A DNA stretch of 64,000 bases, taken from NCBI RefSeq assembly GCF_009846885.1, contig NZ_WUWM01000024.1, positions 1 through 64,000 on the forward strand, given 5' to 3'. Below, one piece after another: positions 33,142 through 42,798 of this stretch. Below the pieces are notes generated by a model. The model did not search any database. It was given only the letters and a program-made list of their open reading frames with translations, and was not told the DNA's origin. The translations under genes and the position numbers were made by a program. The number at the start of each line of letters is the position of its first letter. The first letter of the stretch is position 1. The DNA comes from Paenibacillus puerhi. Its GTDB lineage: Bacteria > Bacillota > Bacilli > Paenibacillales > NBRC-103111.

Positions 33142-35127
33142 TCAGGCGAAACGGATCGCTTTATAGCCGAATGGGGCGATGTTCAGCAGGCCTGCCTGCA
33201 CCTCTGATCCTTCCAGCTCGTCATACCCCTGACGCGGCAAAGTTACCCGTCCTCCCTTGCCGTCCATATTTACGATAATCCACACATCGAAGCCATCGCC
33301 CTTTCGCGGGGCCACGATCGTCCCCGGCGTAACGTCCGTACGCAGGGTGACGCCGGCTTCGTCGGCATAATGATCGATCAGCTTACGCAGCAGCGCATCC
33401 CCCTCTTCCCCGGCTGGCATGGAGCCAAGCATGACGAGCTTGCCCTCTCCGCAGCGGCGCTCGGTCAGGAAAGCCGCCCCCGGCGTCAATCCTCCGGAGA
33501 TCGTTCCGACGGCCTCCGCTTGCTTCGGCTCGAACACAGCCGACCAAAGCGAGAGGGGGGCCGATAGTCCGACGGCCTCGCCTATGGCGCCGGTCCCGTC
33601 CATCGGATAAGTGAATATAGTCTCGACGCCTGCCAGATCTTCCAGCTGGCCCAGAGCGACATCCGTATGAACCGTATGATGCTCCGTTCTTCCGCCCGTC
33701 AACGGTCCGACAACCCAGATCCCTCCGCGTCGCACGAAAGCCTCGGCCTTCGCCCGATACTCGTCGCTCAGATGATGGAGGAACGGGGTAAACAACAGCT
33801 TGCAGCCCGTCAGATCCGCACTCTCCGGCAGCAGATCCCGGTGAAGCCCCATATCCAGCAGGCGGCTGTAGAACGACTGGATCAGACTGCGATGAGACAG
33901 CTTGCGGTGCGGTTCCGTTTGCAGGAAAGCCTTCGCTTTATCCGAGTACGTCATTCCCACCTCCGCCGGGTACGGCTCCGTTGAGCTAAGAATAGGCTCC
34001 AGCTCCTGTCGGGCTGCCTCCGCCTCCTGCACATTCTCGTAGCCGACCGTCGGCTTGCCCCAAGCACTGATGACCGAGCCGTGAGGCTGCTCGCAGCCTG
34101 CGCGCTGCTGCCGCCATAGCCAATAGCAGAAGGCTTGCGCTCCAAGCGCATAAGCGGCGGCGGCTTCCGCCTTCACGTAGCCCTTCGGGTGAGGGATCGC
34201 GTAGCTCTCCAGCGAGCCGCTGAAGGAAGGACTCGTTTCCATGATCCAGAAGGGCGTCCCCTGCTTGAAGTTCCGCCACAGATCGCAGTTCAGCAGATAA
34301 GCGGGCGCGTTTTCAATGGAAGCGTACGTATCGAAGGAAGCAAAGTCCAGATTGGCGAACAAGCGGTCATTGTCGACGTGAAAGGCGATGCTGCTGTTAT
34401 GGGTAATCGGCGCCTGCGAATGCTTGCGGATGATCGCAGCCTGTTCGTCGGCAAACTCGGCGATGCTCTCCATCGAGAATAACCGGTACATCGTCTGCAG
34501 GGAGGAGTTGTGCAGGAACGGCGCAGGCCCCGGCTGAGGCACCTGGTCGAAGCTCAGGTAGGCCTCGCTCCAGATGTCGGTACCCCAGGCTTCATTCAGC
34601 CGCTCGACCGTTCCGTAGCGGGCTTCCAGCCAGCCCTGCCAGAGGCTGCGGCAGGTGGAGCAGAAGCAGGCGGCTACATGCGCCTTGAATTCATTGTCCA
34701 GCTGCCAGCCGATCAGCCCCGGAAGTGTGCCGACGGCTTCGGCGATGCGCTCCGTAATCCGAGCAGCCGCTGCCCGGAAATCGGGATGGTTCGTGCAGAT
34801 ATGCTGCCGCGATCCATGACCCATGACAGCGCCGCGCTCGTCCACGAATAGGCGCTCGGGGTGGCCGTGCGTCAGCCAGATGGGCGGGGTAGGCGTCGGC
34901 GTGCACATGACGGTGCTGATGCCGTGGGTATGCAGCTCCCGGATCGTATCCGCGAAGAACGCCATATCGATTTTTCCTTCCTCCGGTTCCATCGCCGACC
35001 AGGCGAACTCGCCTATGCGCACGACGTTGATGCCAAGCTCTTTCATCATCCGAATATCCTGCTGACACGCTTCGCGGTTCCATAGTTCGGGGTACCAGGC
35101 GGCACCGTGGTATAAGGTTGTTTGCAT
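33142..35127 (-). CDS. beta-galactosidase, GH42 family
   Basis: This retaining glycosidase releases beta-linked galactose from oligosaccharides. The 661-residue protein has the GH42 barrel with the acid/base Glu in WQLDNEF (E146) and the nucleophile in WIMETSP (E297). The zinc-site cysteines are C111 and the cluster ACFCSTC (C154, C156, C159). Trimerisation and C-terminal beta domains follow. There is no signal peptide, so it acts on imported sugars, for example galactan side chains. ATG 35127 follows AAAGGATG; upstream in-frame codons are non-coding. It is divergent from the YetA-like lyase. Its promoter carries the shared locus motif with -10 TATGAT (35165-35170). Confidence 0.92.
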   Translation of the reverse strand: MQTTLYHGAAWYPELWNREACQQDIRMMKELGINVVRIGEFAWSAMEPEEGKIDMAFFADTIRELHTHGISTVMCTPTPTPPIWLTHGHPERLFVDERGAVMGHGSRQHICTNHPDFRAAAARITERIAEAVGTLPGLIGWQLDNEFKAHVAACFCSTCRSLWQGWLEARYGTVERLNEAWGTDIWSEAYLSFDQVPQPGPAPFLHNSSLQTMYRLFSMESIAEFADEQAAIIRKHSQAPITHNSSIAFHVDNDRLFANLDFASFDTYASIENAPAYLLNCDLWRNFKQGTPFWIMETSPSFSGSLESYAIPHPKGYVKAEAAAAYALGAQAFCYWLWRQQRAGCEQPHGSVISAWGKPTVGYENVQEAEAARQELEPILSSTEPYPAEVGMTYSDKAKAFLQTEPHRKLSHRSLIQSFYSRLLDMGLHRDLLPESADLTGCKLLFTPFLHHLSDEYRAKAEAFVRRGGIWVVGPLTGGRTEHHTVHTDVALGQLEDLAGVETIFTYPMDGTGAIGEAVGLSAPLSLWSAVFEPKQAEAVGTISGGLTPGAAFLTERRCGEGKLVMLGSMPAGEEGDALLRKLIDHYADEAGVTLRTDVTPGTIVAPRKGDGFDVWIIVNMDGKGGRVTLPRQGYDELEGSEVQAGLLNIAPFGYKAIRFA

Positions 35128-35164
35128 GTTCGAGCATCCTTTCCGCAAGTAGGTTTGTGTACCC

Positions 35165-35206
35165 ATCATAAGCAGAGCCGCGGCAGAGTACAATCGAACT
35201 TTCTTG
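35165..35206 (-). promoter_or_regulatory. locus motif and -10 box before the GH42 gene
   Basis: On the minus strand CAAGAAAGTTCGATTG (35206 down to 35191) is followed after 20 bases by TATGAT (35170 to 35165). The same motif and spacing occur before the beta-propeller gene (46056) and, weaker, before importer 2 (50948). It probably binds the AraC regulator of the locus next to RNA polymerase. Confidence 0.55.
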
Positions 35207-35248
35207 ACCGCTGTATTTTTGGGGGCAGGCAAAAAACTGCAAGTCCAA

Positions 35249-35289
35249 CAAAAAAGTGCTATATGGGGTAGCGGACAGGGCAATAATGT
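35249..35289 (+). promoter_or_regulatory. weaker locus motif before the YetA-like gene
   Basis: CAAAAAAGTGCTATAT (35249-35264) agrees with 13 of 16 positions of the motif CAARAAWGTNYGATTG. AATAAT (35282-35287) or TAATGT (35284-35289) could be the -10. It faces the lyase gene. The match is weaker than at the other sites. Confidence 0.3.
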
Positions 35290-35358
35290 CAGCTTGCCGG
35301 AAAAGCGCCCTGGGGGTATAGTTGCCAGTAATCACGATTTGGAGGAGGCTATACGACA

Positions 35359-37971
35359 GTGCGAGCAACAAAGACGGTAAAACTGAAGTGGCTGCAGGAA
35401 CAGCCGAACGGATCGCTGGGGGCGGGAGTGACTTGGGGAGTACCCTGGGCGGAAGGAACGCTGAAGCGGGAAGAAGCGCTAACCTTGCGGGATTCAGCGG
35501 GTGACCCAATCCCTGTACAGAGCTGGCCGACAGCCTTCTGGCCGGACGGCAGCGTCAAGTGGACGGCGCATGCCGCTTCCTTGGCGGCCGGGGACCGCAG
35601 CCTCGGTATGGAGCTCGCCGGTGGCGAGCCTGTGAGGTCCGCAAGCCCGGTTACGCTGCAGGAAACGGATAGCTGGATTGAGGTGGACACCGGGGCCATC
35701 GCCTGCCGCTTCTCCAAAGCCGGGACGGAACCGATCAGCCGGATCGTCAGATCGGCGACCGGAGCCTTGGTATGCTCGGGGGCCCGGTTGACCGCGATAA
35801 GGGAGACTAGAAGCGTAGAGTCGGGCAGTGCCGTATACCGTCTTGAACAGCAGGAGAGTGTCGTCCTTCAGACGACAGTAGAGCAGCAGGGCGAGGTGCG
35901 GACGGTCGTCAAGGTCGACGGCAAGCACCGGCCGGTTGGCGGCGGCGCATCCTGGCTGCCTTTCACGTTAAGATTTTATCTCTACAGCGGCCAAGCGTCG
36001 ATCAAAGCGGTGTATACGTTTCATTACGATGGGGATCCGGAGCGGGACTTCATCAAGGGACTCGGCCTGCGGTTCGACGTTCCGCTGGAGGGCGAGCTGT
36101 ATAACCGGCATGTCCGTCTGGCCGGAGACACGGGCTTTTTTGCAGAGTCGCCCAAGGGTCTGGAGACCTTCCGGACGAGGGGGGCTTACGCCGAGCTGTA
36201 CAAGGAGCAGACAGCGGGCCGGACGATACGCTTCGATCCGCAGGAGGATGTCCATTTCGTGGGGCTGCTGGAGGATTCGGCGGTATGGGACAGCTTCAAG
36301 CTGACTCAGCCCGCGCCTGACTCGTATACCATCGTCAAGCGGACGAAGGAAGGCTGCAGCTGGGTACGCGCCGCTTACGGCTCCAGGGCAGGCGGTCTTC
36401 TGTATGCAGGGGGCGCGAGCGGCGGGCTGGCTGTCGGCATGCGCAGCTTCTGGCAGCAGTGCCCGGCAGCTCTCGAAGTGGCAGGCATGTCCGCCGATAC
36501 GGCGTCGATGACGGCCTGGTTCTGGTCGCCGGATGCGGAGGCGATGGACCTTCGCCATTATGATACCGAGACGCATGTCTTGTCGGCCTACGAGGGCTTC
36601 GATGAGCTGCGCAGCACTCCCTTCGGCGTCGGTCATACGAGCGAGCTGACGGTATGGTGCCTGGATGCGGCCCCGACGCATGCGGCTCTCGCTGCGATGA
36701 CGGAGGCCAAGGAGCAGCCTCCGCTGCTCGTCTGCGAGCCGCAGTGTTACTACGAGTCCGGCGCGGCCGGAGTATGGAGCCTGCCAGACCGGTCGACGGA
36801 GACGAAGGCCTGGCTGGAGGATGGGCTGGACCAGGTATTCGACTTCTACCGGGACGAGGTGGAGCAGCGGCGGTGGTACGGCTTCTGGGATTACGGCGAT
36901 GTGATGCATAGCTACGATCCGGTGCGTCATACGTGGCGTTATGATATTGGAGGCTGCGCCTGGCAGAATACGGAGCTGGCGCCGAATCTGTGGCTCTGGT
37001 ACACCTTCCTGCGTACCGGCCGGGCGGATGCGTTCCGCATGGCCGAGGCGATGGCGAGGCATACGAGCGAGGTGGATGTGTACCGTTTCGGAGAATATGC
37101 GGGACTCGGCTCACGCCATAACGTCGTGCATTGGGGCTGCGGCTGCAAGGAAGCCCGGATCGGCATGGCGGGGCTGCATACGCTATTCTATTATCTGACC
37201 GCCGATGAGCGCATCGGGGAGATGATGGATGAGTTCAAGGATTCGGATTATGCGACGGAGCGGCTGGACCCGATGCGGTCGTATTATCCGAAGGATGAGT
37301 TTCCGACGCATGCCCGCAGCGGACCGGATTGGACGGCATTCGCTTCCAATTGGCTGACCCGCTGGGAGCGGCACGAGGATACGTTCTACCGCGACAAGCT
37401 GATGGTCGGGATCGATAGCCTGAAGCGCCAGAAGCACGGGCTGCTGACGGGGCCGGTATTCGGCTATGACCCGCGCAGCGGCGAACTGCAATGGATGGGC
37501 CATGAGAACTGGGGGCATCACCTGATGATCTGCATGGGTGGGACGCAGGTATGGCTGGAGCTGGCCCGCGTCCTTAAGGATCCGAAGTGGGAGGATATGG
37601 TGGCGGAATACGGGGAGTTCTATACCCTGCCCAATGAAGAGAAGGCGCGCCGTACGAACGGAGATATCCCCGGCAAGGATTGGAACATTCCGATGCTGGC
37701 CACTCCGTTGATGGCTTATTCCTCGGTGAAGCGCAGCAACCCGGCGCTGGCGGAGGAGGCGTGGAAGCTGCTGCTGCAGGACCGGACGCATTGGCAGATC
37801 GGCATCCCGCTAGAGGCGGAGACGGTGGAGGAGCTTGCCTACATCCGCCCGATCACCGAGCTTCCCTGGATCAGCACCAATACAGCTTCCCAATGGTGCC
37901 TGAATGTGATGATGTGTCTGGAACTGATCCCGGATGCGTTGCCGGAGTTGAAGGAGCTGGAGGAGCACTAA
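35359..37971 (+). CDS. PcRGLX/YetA-like polysaccharide lyase-family protein
   Basis: This 870-residue protein has an N-terminal RIFT-barrel typical of the PcRGLX/YetA family (VTWGVPWAEGTL, then VQSWPTAFWPDGSVKWTAH). A beta-sandwich follows, then an alpha-barrel beginning near residue 480 (RRWYGFWDYGDVMHSYD, RHNVVHWGCGCKEARIGMAGLHTLFYY). Characterised relatives are exo-acting lyases on rhamnose-uronate backbones, such as rhamnogalacturonan I exo-lyase. The YetA branch is uncharacterised, so the exact bond is inferred. There is no signal peptide; it would act on imported oligosaccharides and yield 4,5-unsaturated uronate ends, the substrate of the GH105 downstream. GTG 35359 follows GGAGGAGG at ten bases. 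Confidence 0.8.
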   Translation: MRATKTVKLKWLQEQPNGSLGAGVTWGVPWAEGTLKREEALTLRDSAGDPIPVQSWPTAFWPDGSVKWTAHAASLAAGDRSLGMELAGGEPVRSASPVTLQETDSWIEVDTGAIACRFSKAGTEPISRIVRSATGALVCSGARLTAIRETRSVESGSAVYRLEQQESVVLQTTVEQQGEVRTVVKVDGKHRPVGGGASWLPFTLRFYLYSGQASIKAVYTFHYDGDPERDFIKGLGLRFDVPLEGELYNRHVRLAGDTGFFAESPKGLETFRTRGAYAELYKEQTAGRTIRFDPQEDVHFVGLLEDSAVWDSFKLTQPAPDSYTIVKRTKEGCSWVRAAYGSRAGGLLYAGGASGGLAVGMRSFWQQCPAALEVAGMSADTASMTAWFWSPDAEAMDLRHYDTETHVLSAYEGFDELRSTPFGVGHTSELTVWCLDAAPTHAALAAMTEAKEQPPLLVCEPQCYYESGAAGVWSLPDRSTETKAWLEDGLDQVFDFYRDEVEQRRWYGFWDYGDVMHSYDPVRHTWRYDIGGCAWQNTELAPNLWLWYTFLRTGRADAFRMAEAMARHTSEVDVYRFGEYAGLGSRHNVVHWGCGCKEARIGMAGLHTLFYYLTADERIGEMMDEFKDSDYATERLDPMRSYYPKDEFPTHARSGPDWTAFASNWLTRWERHEDTFYRDKLMVGIDSLKRQKHGLLTGPVFGYDPRSGELQWMGHENWGHHLMICMGGTQVWLELARVLKDPKWEDMVAEYGEFYTLPNEEKARRTNGDIPGKDWNIPMLATPLMAYSSVKRSNPALAEEAWKLLLQDRTHWQIGIPLEAETVEELAYIRPITELPWISTNTASQWCLNVMMCLELIPDALPELKELEEH

Positions 37972-38135
37972 GCGGGAAGGGATACGGGCAGCCTCCTCAG
38001 ACCTGGAGCGTGGGCAGCAAGCTCGCTTCCCGAGCTTGGCAAGAATCAGCAGAGGAAAGACTAAATACTACTTATCCACTCGGAATTATTGTATAATGAC
38101 CTCTATCCATGTTGTTGGAGGAGGTCCATACTCTC

Positions 38136-39041
38136 ATGCTGATCAAAAACTTCTCAGGCTATGGGCGGGACGGGGGCCAGGTATGGGTTCAGCGTTCTTC
38201 CCACGGGCAGCATAATTTGTTCGAGGAGCATGTGCATGATTTTATAGAATTGGTCTATGTCGTTCACGGTCAGGGCAGGCATCGGATCAACCGGGAATGC
38301 TTCGACGTCAAAGCCGGAGACGTCTTCATGATTATGCCGGGGGAGATGCACGCGTTCCCCGATGCGAAGGAGTATAGTCTGGAGCTGGTAAACTGCTTGT
38401 TCCAGCGGGAGACGATCGCGGCTTTCCTGCCTGCGGAGCCGGGTTCGCTGCTGGAGCTGCCGTATCTGAAGCCCTTGTACCGACCGGGAGAAAGGATGCC
38501 GCGCAGGCTGTCTTTGAATTCTTGGGAATCAGGCGAGGTCCTTGCTCAGCTGGAGGATATGATTCAAGAATGCAAGCAGAGCGCAGAGGGGGCTGCCGTG
38601 ATCGTCAGACAGCAGCTGATCAACATGCTGATTCGTCTCTCCCGCTGGTATAGGAGGCAGGAGGCTGAAGCTTCCTTTCAACCGGTCAAGCCGCTGTCCG
38701 TCGGACATGAGATTCTGGTCCGGCAGATTTGCTCTCATCTGGAGCAAAATTACTACCAGAAGATCACAGCCGCTGATCTGGCGAAGCAGTTCACGATCAG
38801 CTCCCGCCACTTGAACCGGGTCTTTCGTCAGGAGACGGGGAAAAGCATCACCTTGGCTTTGCAGCAAATCCGCATCGAGCGGGCCAGGCAGATGCTGGCC
38901 GAGACGAACCGCAGCGTCGATGCGATTGCTTCAGCGGTGGGCTTCAATGATACCTCCTTTTTTTCCAGGCTGTTTGCCAGACTCGTGGGCTGCTCGCCTG
39001 GAGGCTATCGCAAGCAGGTGAAGAAGCGACGGTTAGTTTGA
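38136..39041 (+). CDS. AraC-family regulator with cupin sensor domain
   Basis: This 301-residue cytoplasmic activator has an N-terminal cupin-like sugar-binding part (about residues 15-95: HVHDFIELVYVVHGQGRH, then VKAGDVFMIMPGEMHAF). At the C-terminus are two helix-turn-helix units (about 200-295: ITAADLAKQFTISSRHLNRVFRQETGKS and VDAIASAVGFNDTSFFSRLFARLVGCSPGGYRK). ATG 38136 is 11 bases after GGAGGAGGT; an ATG at 38109 has no site. A TATAAT box lies at 38092-38097. It sits between the lyase and importer 1 and is one of two candidates, with the membrane sensor at 55071, for binding the shared promoter motif. Confidence 0.85.
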   Translation: MLIKNFSGYGRDGGQVWVQRSSHGQHNLFEEHVHDFIELVYVVHGQGRHRINRECFDVKAGDVFMIMPGEMHAFPDAKEYSLELVNCLFQRETIAAFLPAEPGSLLELPYLKPLYRPGERMPRRLSLNSWESGEVLAQLEDMIQECKQSAEGAAVIVRQQLINMLIRLSRWYRRQEAEASFQPVKPLSVGHEILVRQICSHLEQNYYQKITAADLAKQFTISSRHLNRVFRQETGKSITLALQQIRIERARQMLAETNRSVDAIASAVGFNDTSFFSRLFARLVGCSPGGYRKQVKKRRLV

Positions 39042-39176
39042 CGAAGGGAGGACAAGTCTCTCCTTTTGTATCTGCTTCCATCATTTTGGCATCATTTCGC
39101 CTCTCCTCGCCGATAATGCGTCTCGATCCGCCAGATTTGTGGCCCAATCGGACAAAACGGCCAAGCTTTTATCCGC

Positions 39177-39222
39177 TATGATACATATATAAAACATATA
39201 AAACCAAGTTGTATACTTGGTT
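39177..39222 (+). promoter_or_regulatory. importer 1 promoter and leader palindrome
   Basis: TATGAT (39177-39182) is a -10 with no good -35, as expected for an activator-dependent promoter. AACCAAGT (39202-39209) and ACTTGGTT (39215-39222) form a perfect 8-bp-arm palindrome with a 5-base spacer, ending eight bases before the ribosome site. It could be an operator or a translational hairpin. A half-match of the locus motif (TGTCCGATTG, minus strand, about 39145-39154) lies upstream. Confidence 0.4.
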
Positions 39223-39244
39223 AAGCGGATAGGAGAGAAATGCC

Positions 39245-40834
39245 ATGACAAGGGATATGAAATCAGCCTTCTCGGGGGATTCCAGACGAGGAAAGTCAAC
39301 AAAGAAGCTTGCGCAGAGCGCAGCGCTTCTGACATTGAGCGCCATGCTGGTGACCGTTGCCGGTTGCGGAACGGCGCCTGCCGCAGAGAGTTCTTCCCCG
39401 GGAGAGGGCGCAGCCGGAGCCAAGCAGGAGGGGCCGCTCGAGGTCAGCATCATGACCATTACGCCCAGCACCCCGCCTGCCGCCGACGATAATATCCTGA
39501 AGCGGGAGATCGAAAAGAAGACAAATACAAAGCTGACGATCAACTGGATCTCGAATAATGTCTATAACGATAAGCTGAATATCACGCTGGCTTCGGGACA
39601 AATTCCGGATCTGACCTTTGCCAGCGATCCGTTCGGCACCTCCTTCCGGACCTTGGTCAGCCAAGGGGCCTTCTGGGATCTGACGCCTTATATCAAGAAC
39701 TATCCGAACCTGTATAAGGGAGTGCCGGAGGTAGCCTGGGAGCTGACCAAGCTGGAGGACGGCAAAAACTACGGCATTCCGCGCGGACGGGATGCGAACG
39801 ATGTATCCTTCCTGATCCTGCGCAAGGATTGGCTGGACAAGCTTGGCTTGAAGCCGCCGACCACGACGGATGAGCTGTACGAGGTGCTGAAGGCGTTCAA
39901 GGAAAAGGACCCGGACGGCAACGGCAAGGCGGATACGTTCGGACTCTCGACGGGCTTCGATACGCTGACCGGGACGTTCCAGGAAATTTTCACGAAGACG
40001 ACAGGCTCGTGGAAGCCGGTGGACGGCAAGCTGACCTATGCGCCTTTCCTGCCCGAAACGCGGGAGTCGCTGGAGTATCTCGCCAAGCTGTATCAGGAAA
40101 AGCTGCTGCCGGAGGACCAGCTGTCGCTGAAGACGACGCAGGTCCGCGATTATTACAAGGGCAATAAGGCTGGGGCCATTATCGACAAGACGGGAACCGG
40201 GCCCAAGGTCTTTTCGCCCGATTTAAAAAAACTGGTGCCGACTTATAAAGAATCGGATTTCTATCCATTGACCTCGATCAATGGCTTTGTCTCCCAAGGT
40301 ACCGGCTTCAACGGCATATTGGCCATCCCGAAGACCGTGCCCGAAGCGAAGCTGAAGGGGATTCTGAAGCTGGTCGATACGTGGCTGACGCCGGAAGTAT
40401 CCGCTATTCAGCGGTTCGGCCTTGAAGGCGTGCACTACACGGTGGAGAACGGCGTGAAGGTCGTCAAGCCCGACAAGCTGCTGGCCGACAATGCGTCTGA
40501 CTTCAATCAGATCATTAACTCGATCGATCCGGCTCTGAATGCACCACCGGCCAACGATGAATTGAAAGAGCTGGAGGAAATCCGATCCAAGGTCGATGCG
40601 GACCGTGCCAAGCTGAATGTGCCGGATGTCGGGGTAGGCTTGTATTCGCCCGCCGCCCAGAAGCTGCTGCCGGATCTGGAGAAGCGTATCGCCGACCTGA
40701 AGGCCAAGATCATTCTCGGACGCGAGCCGTTATCCACCTGGGATGACTTTGTGAGCAAGACGAAGAGCGACCCGCAGTTTATCAAGGCGACGGAAGAACT
40801 ATCAAGCGCGTACCAGAAACGAAGCGGGAACTAG
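39245..40834 (+). CDS. importer 1 sugar-binding lipoprotein (LplA/YtcQ type)
   Basis: This 529-residue extracellular solute-binding protein is anchored by a lipid on C41 (lipobox VAGC). The exported part begins after a Ser/Ala/Gly-rich spacer. It shows the family pattern of lplA-type proteins: ITLASGQIPDLTFASDP, YGIPRGRDAN, LRKDWLDKLGLKPPTTTDELYEVLKAFKEKDPDGNGKADTFGL (about residues 190-240). The DPDGNGKAD loop is a likely calcium site. It delivers oligosaccharides to the two permeases downstream. AGGAGAG precedes ATG 39245. No ATPase is encoded nearby, so a shared MsmX-type ATPase is expected. Confidence 0.9.
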   Translation: MTRDMKSAFSGDSRRGKSTKKLAQSAALLTLSAMLVTVAGCGTAPAAESSSPGEGAAGAKQEGPLEVSIMTITPSTPPAADDNILKREIEKKTNTKLTINWISNNVYNDKLNITLASGQIPDLTFASDPFGTSFRTLVSQGAFWDLTPYIKNYPNLYKGVPEVAWELTKLEDGKNYGIPRGRDANDVSFLILRKDWLDKLGLKPPTTTDELYEVLKAFKEKDPDGNGKADTFGLSTGFDTLTGTFQEIFTKTTGSWKPVDGKLTYAPFLPETRESLEYLAKLYQEKLLPEDQLSLKTTQVRDYYKGNKAGAIIDKTGTGPKVFSPDLKKLVPTYKESDFYPLTSINGFVSQGTGFNGILAIPKTVPEAKLKGILKLVDTWLTPEVSAIQRFGLEGVHYTVENGVKVVKPDKLLADNASDFNQIINSIDPALNAPPANDELKELEEIRSKVDADRAKLNVPDVGVGLYSPAAQKLLPDLEKRIADLKAKIILGREPLSTWDDFVSKTKSDPQFIKATEELSSAYQKRSGN

Positions 40835-40850
40835 CAGGGAGGTGTGACTG

Positions 40851-41831
40851 ATGGAGCGTTCGGACTCTACCCTCTATGCCAAGCCTGCCAGCCTCGATCC
40901 GTCCGGGACGCCTCCTCGTTCCTATCTGCGCCGGCTTCTGCGCGACTTGCGCCGGGACCCGTATTTGTACCTGCTGGCGCTGCCGGGCATTCTGTTTTTT
41001 CTCGTGTTCAAATATATCCCGATGTGGGGCGTAGTCATCGCTTTTCAGAACTACTCCCCGCTCGCGGGGATTACCGGCAGCCCCTGGGTCGGCCTGGAGC
41101 ATTTCCGGACCTTTTTCGAGACGCCGGATTTCTGGCTGCTGTTCCGCAATACGATGGCGATCAATCTGCTGAATCTCGTCTTTTTCTTCCCTCTGCCGAT
41201 CGTGATTGCCCTGATGCTTAACGAGCTGCGTAGCGCCTTGTATAAGCGGATCATTCAATCGGTGCTCTATTTGCCGCACTTTCTGTCCTGGGTCATTATC
41301 GTAGGGCTGACGTTTACGCTGCTGGCCAAGGGCGAGGGTCTGGTCAACCATCTATTGGAGGCGGCCGGACGCGAGCGGATCGACTTTCTGACCAATCCGG
41401 ACACGTTCTGGCTGCTGGTAACCGCGCAGTCCATGTGGAAGGAAGCCGGCTGGGGCACGATTGTGTTTCTGGCGGCTATCGCGGGCATCGATCCTCAGGT
41501 GTATGAGGCGGCGAGGATGGACGGGGCAAGCCGGCTGCGTCAAATGTGGCATGTAACGCTGCCTGCGCTTCGAGGCGTGATCGTGATCCTGCTCATTCTC
41601 AGGCTCGGAGACATTATGGATGTAGGCTTCGAGCAAATTTTCCTGATGTACAACGGAGCGGTATCCGAAGTAGCCGAGGTGTTCGATACGTATGTATACC
41701 GGATCGGGATACAGCGAGGACAATTCAGCTACAGCACGGCTATCGGCTTATTCAAGTCGCTGATCGGGCTTGTTCTGGTGCTGGCCGCCAACCGGCTGGC
41801 CAAGAAGCTGGGACAGGACGGCATTTTCTAG
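40851..41831 (+). CDS. importer 1 permease, LplB type
   Basis: This 326-residue inner-membrane component of a CUT1-like sugar importer has about six membrane helices. The coupling loop is EAARMDGASRLRQMWHVTLPALRGVI (about residues 222-247), the EAA motif that docks to the ATPase. The N-terminus (LALPGILFFLVFKYIPMWGVVIAFQNY) is typical of the LplB branch. It starts 16 bases after the lipoprotein gene with GGGAGGTG as ribosome site and is cotranscribed with the next permease. Confidence 0.92.
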   Translation: MERSDSTLYAKPASLDPSGTPPRSYLRRLLRDLRRDPYLYLLALPGILFFLVFKYIPMWGVVIAFQNYSPLAGITGSPWVGLEHFRTFFETPDFWLLFRNTMAINLLNLVFFFPLPIVIALMLNELRSALYKRIIQSVLYLPHFLSWVIIVGLTFTLLAKGEGLVNHLLEAAGRERIDFLTNPDTFWLLVTAQSMWKEAGWGTIVFLAAIAGIDPQVYEAARMDGASRLRQMWHVTLPALRGVIVILLILRLGDIMDVGFEQIFLMYNGAVSEVAEVFDTYVYRIGIQRGQFSYSTAIGLFKSLIGLVLVLAANRLAKKLGQDGIF

Positions 41832-41886
41832 TCCGCCCGCAGTGATTTGCGTCGATTGACACTGGAAAAGAGAAGAAAGGAGCGGC

Positions 41887-42771
41887 ATGATGAAAGTATA
41901 CAGACATACGGCCCTCAGTGACCGGTTATTTCAAGGATTCAATGTCGCGATGCTCGGGCTGCTGGCCCTCGTCACCTGCTTTCCGTTTTATTATGTGCTG
42001 ATCGTATCGCTGACGGACCCCGCCGAATTTTTGCAGAAAAAATGGGTGTTGTTCCCGGATCAGTGGAGCGTGGAGTCCTACCGGTATCTGTTGTCGGCCA
42101 AGGCGTTCGTACGCTCGGTAGGCAACAGCGCATTTCTGGCGTCGGTCGGCACGGCCTGCTCGCTGGTTGTCACCTCGGCGCTTGCCTACGCACTGTCGCG
42201 GAGGAGGATGAGGGGCCGTCGCGTGATTCTGCTGCTCGTGCTGCTGACGATCTTGTTCAGCCCGGGCATTATCCCGGCCTATATGCTGGTCAGACAGCTC
42301 GGGCTGATCAACAGCATCTGGTCGCTGATCATTCCGGCGCTGGCGAACGGCTGGAGCGTGCTGCTGATGAAGGCCTTCTTCGACAGTATCCCGGCAGAGC
42401 TCGATGAATCGGCCTCGATGGACGGAAGCAACGAGCTGCGCACCTGGATCTCCATTATTTTGCCGCTGTCGCTGCCTGCGCTGGCCGCCTTCGGACTCTT
42501 TTATGCGGTGGGGTACTGGAATCAGTTTTTCTCGGCGCTCATTTATTTGAACGACTCCGTCAAATGGCCGATCCAGGTGCTGCTGCAAAACATGCTGATC
42601 AGCGCGTCCAATACGGATCTGGAAGCCTTCGACGTGTCGACGCAGCCGCCGCCGTCCGAAATGCTTAAGATGGCGGCCGTCATGGTCGCTACGGTGCCGA
42701 TTGTGATTGTTTACCCGTTCCTGCAAAAGCATTTTGCCAAAGGCGCGATGGTCGGCTCTGTCAAGGGCTGA
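41887..42771 (+). CDS. importer 1 permease, LplC/YtcP type
   Basis: This 294-residue partner permease has six membrane helices and the EAA-type loop DESASMDGSNELRTWISIILPLSLPAL (about residues 177-203). The C-terminus YPFLQKHFAKGAMVGSVKG is the hallmark of this family and is nearly identical in importer 2. AGGAGC lies before the paired ATG codons at 41887 and 41890. It completes importer 1 and is followed 27 bases later by the sulfatase, which suggests one transcript running into the catabolic genes. Confidence 0.92.
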   Translation: MMKVYRHTALSDRLFQGFNVAMLGLLALVTCFPFYYVLIVSLTDPAEFLQKKWVLFPDQWSVESYRYLLSAKAFVRSVGNSAFLASVGTACSLVVTSALAYALSRRRMRGRRVILLLVLLTILFSPGIIPAYMLVRQLGLINSIWSLIIPALANGWSVLLMKAFFDSIPAELDESASMDGSNELRTWISIILPLSLPALAAFGLFYAVGYWNQFFSALIYLNDSVKWPIQVLLQNMLISASNTDLEAFDVSTQPPPSEMLKMAAVMVATVPIVIVYPFLQKHFAKGAMVGSVKG

Positions 42772-42798
42772 TCCGAAATCGACAACATGGAGGGACGA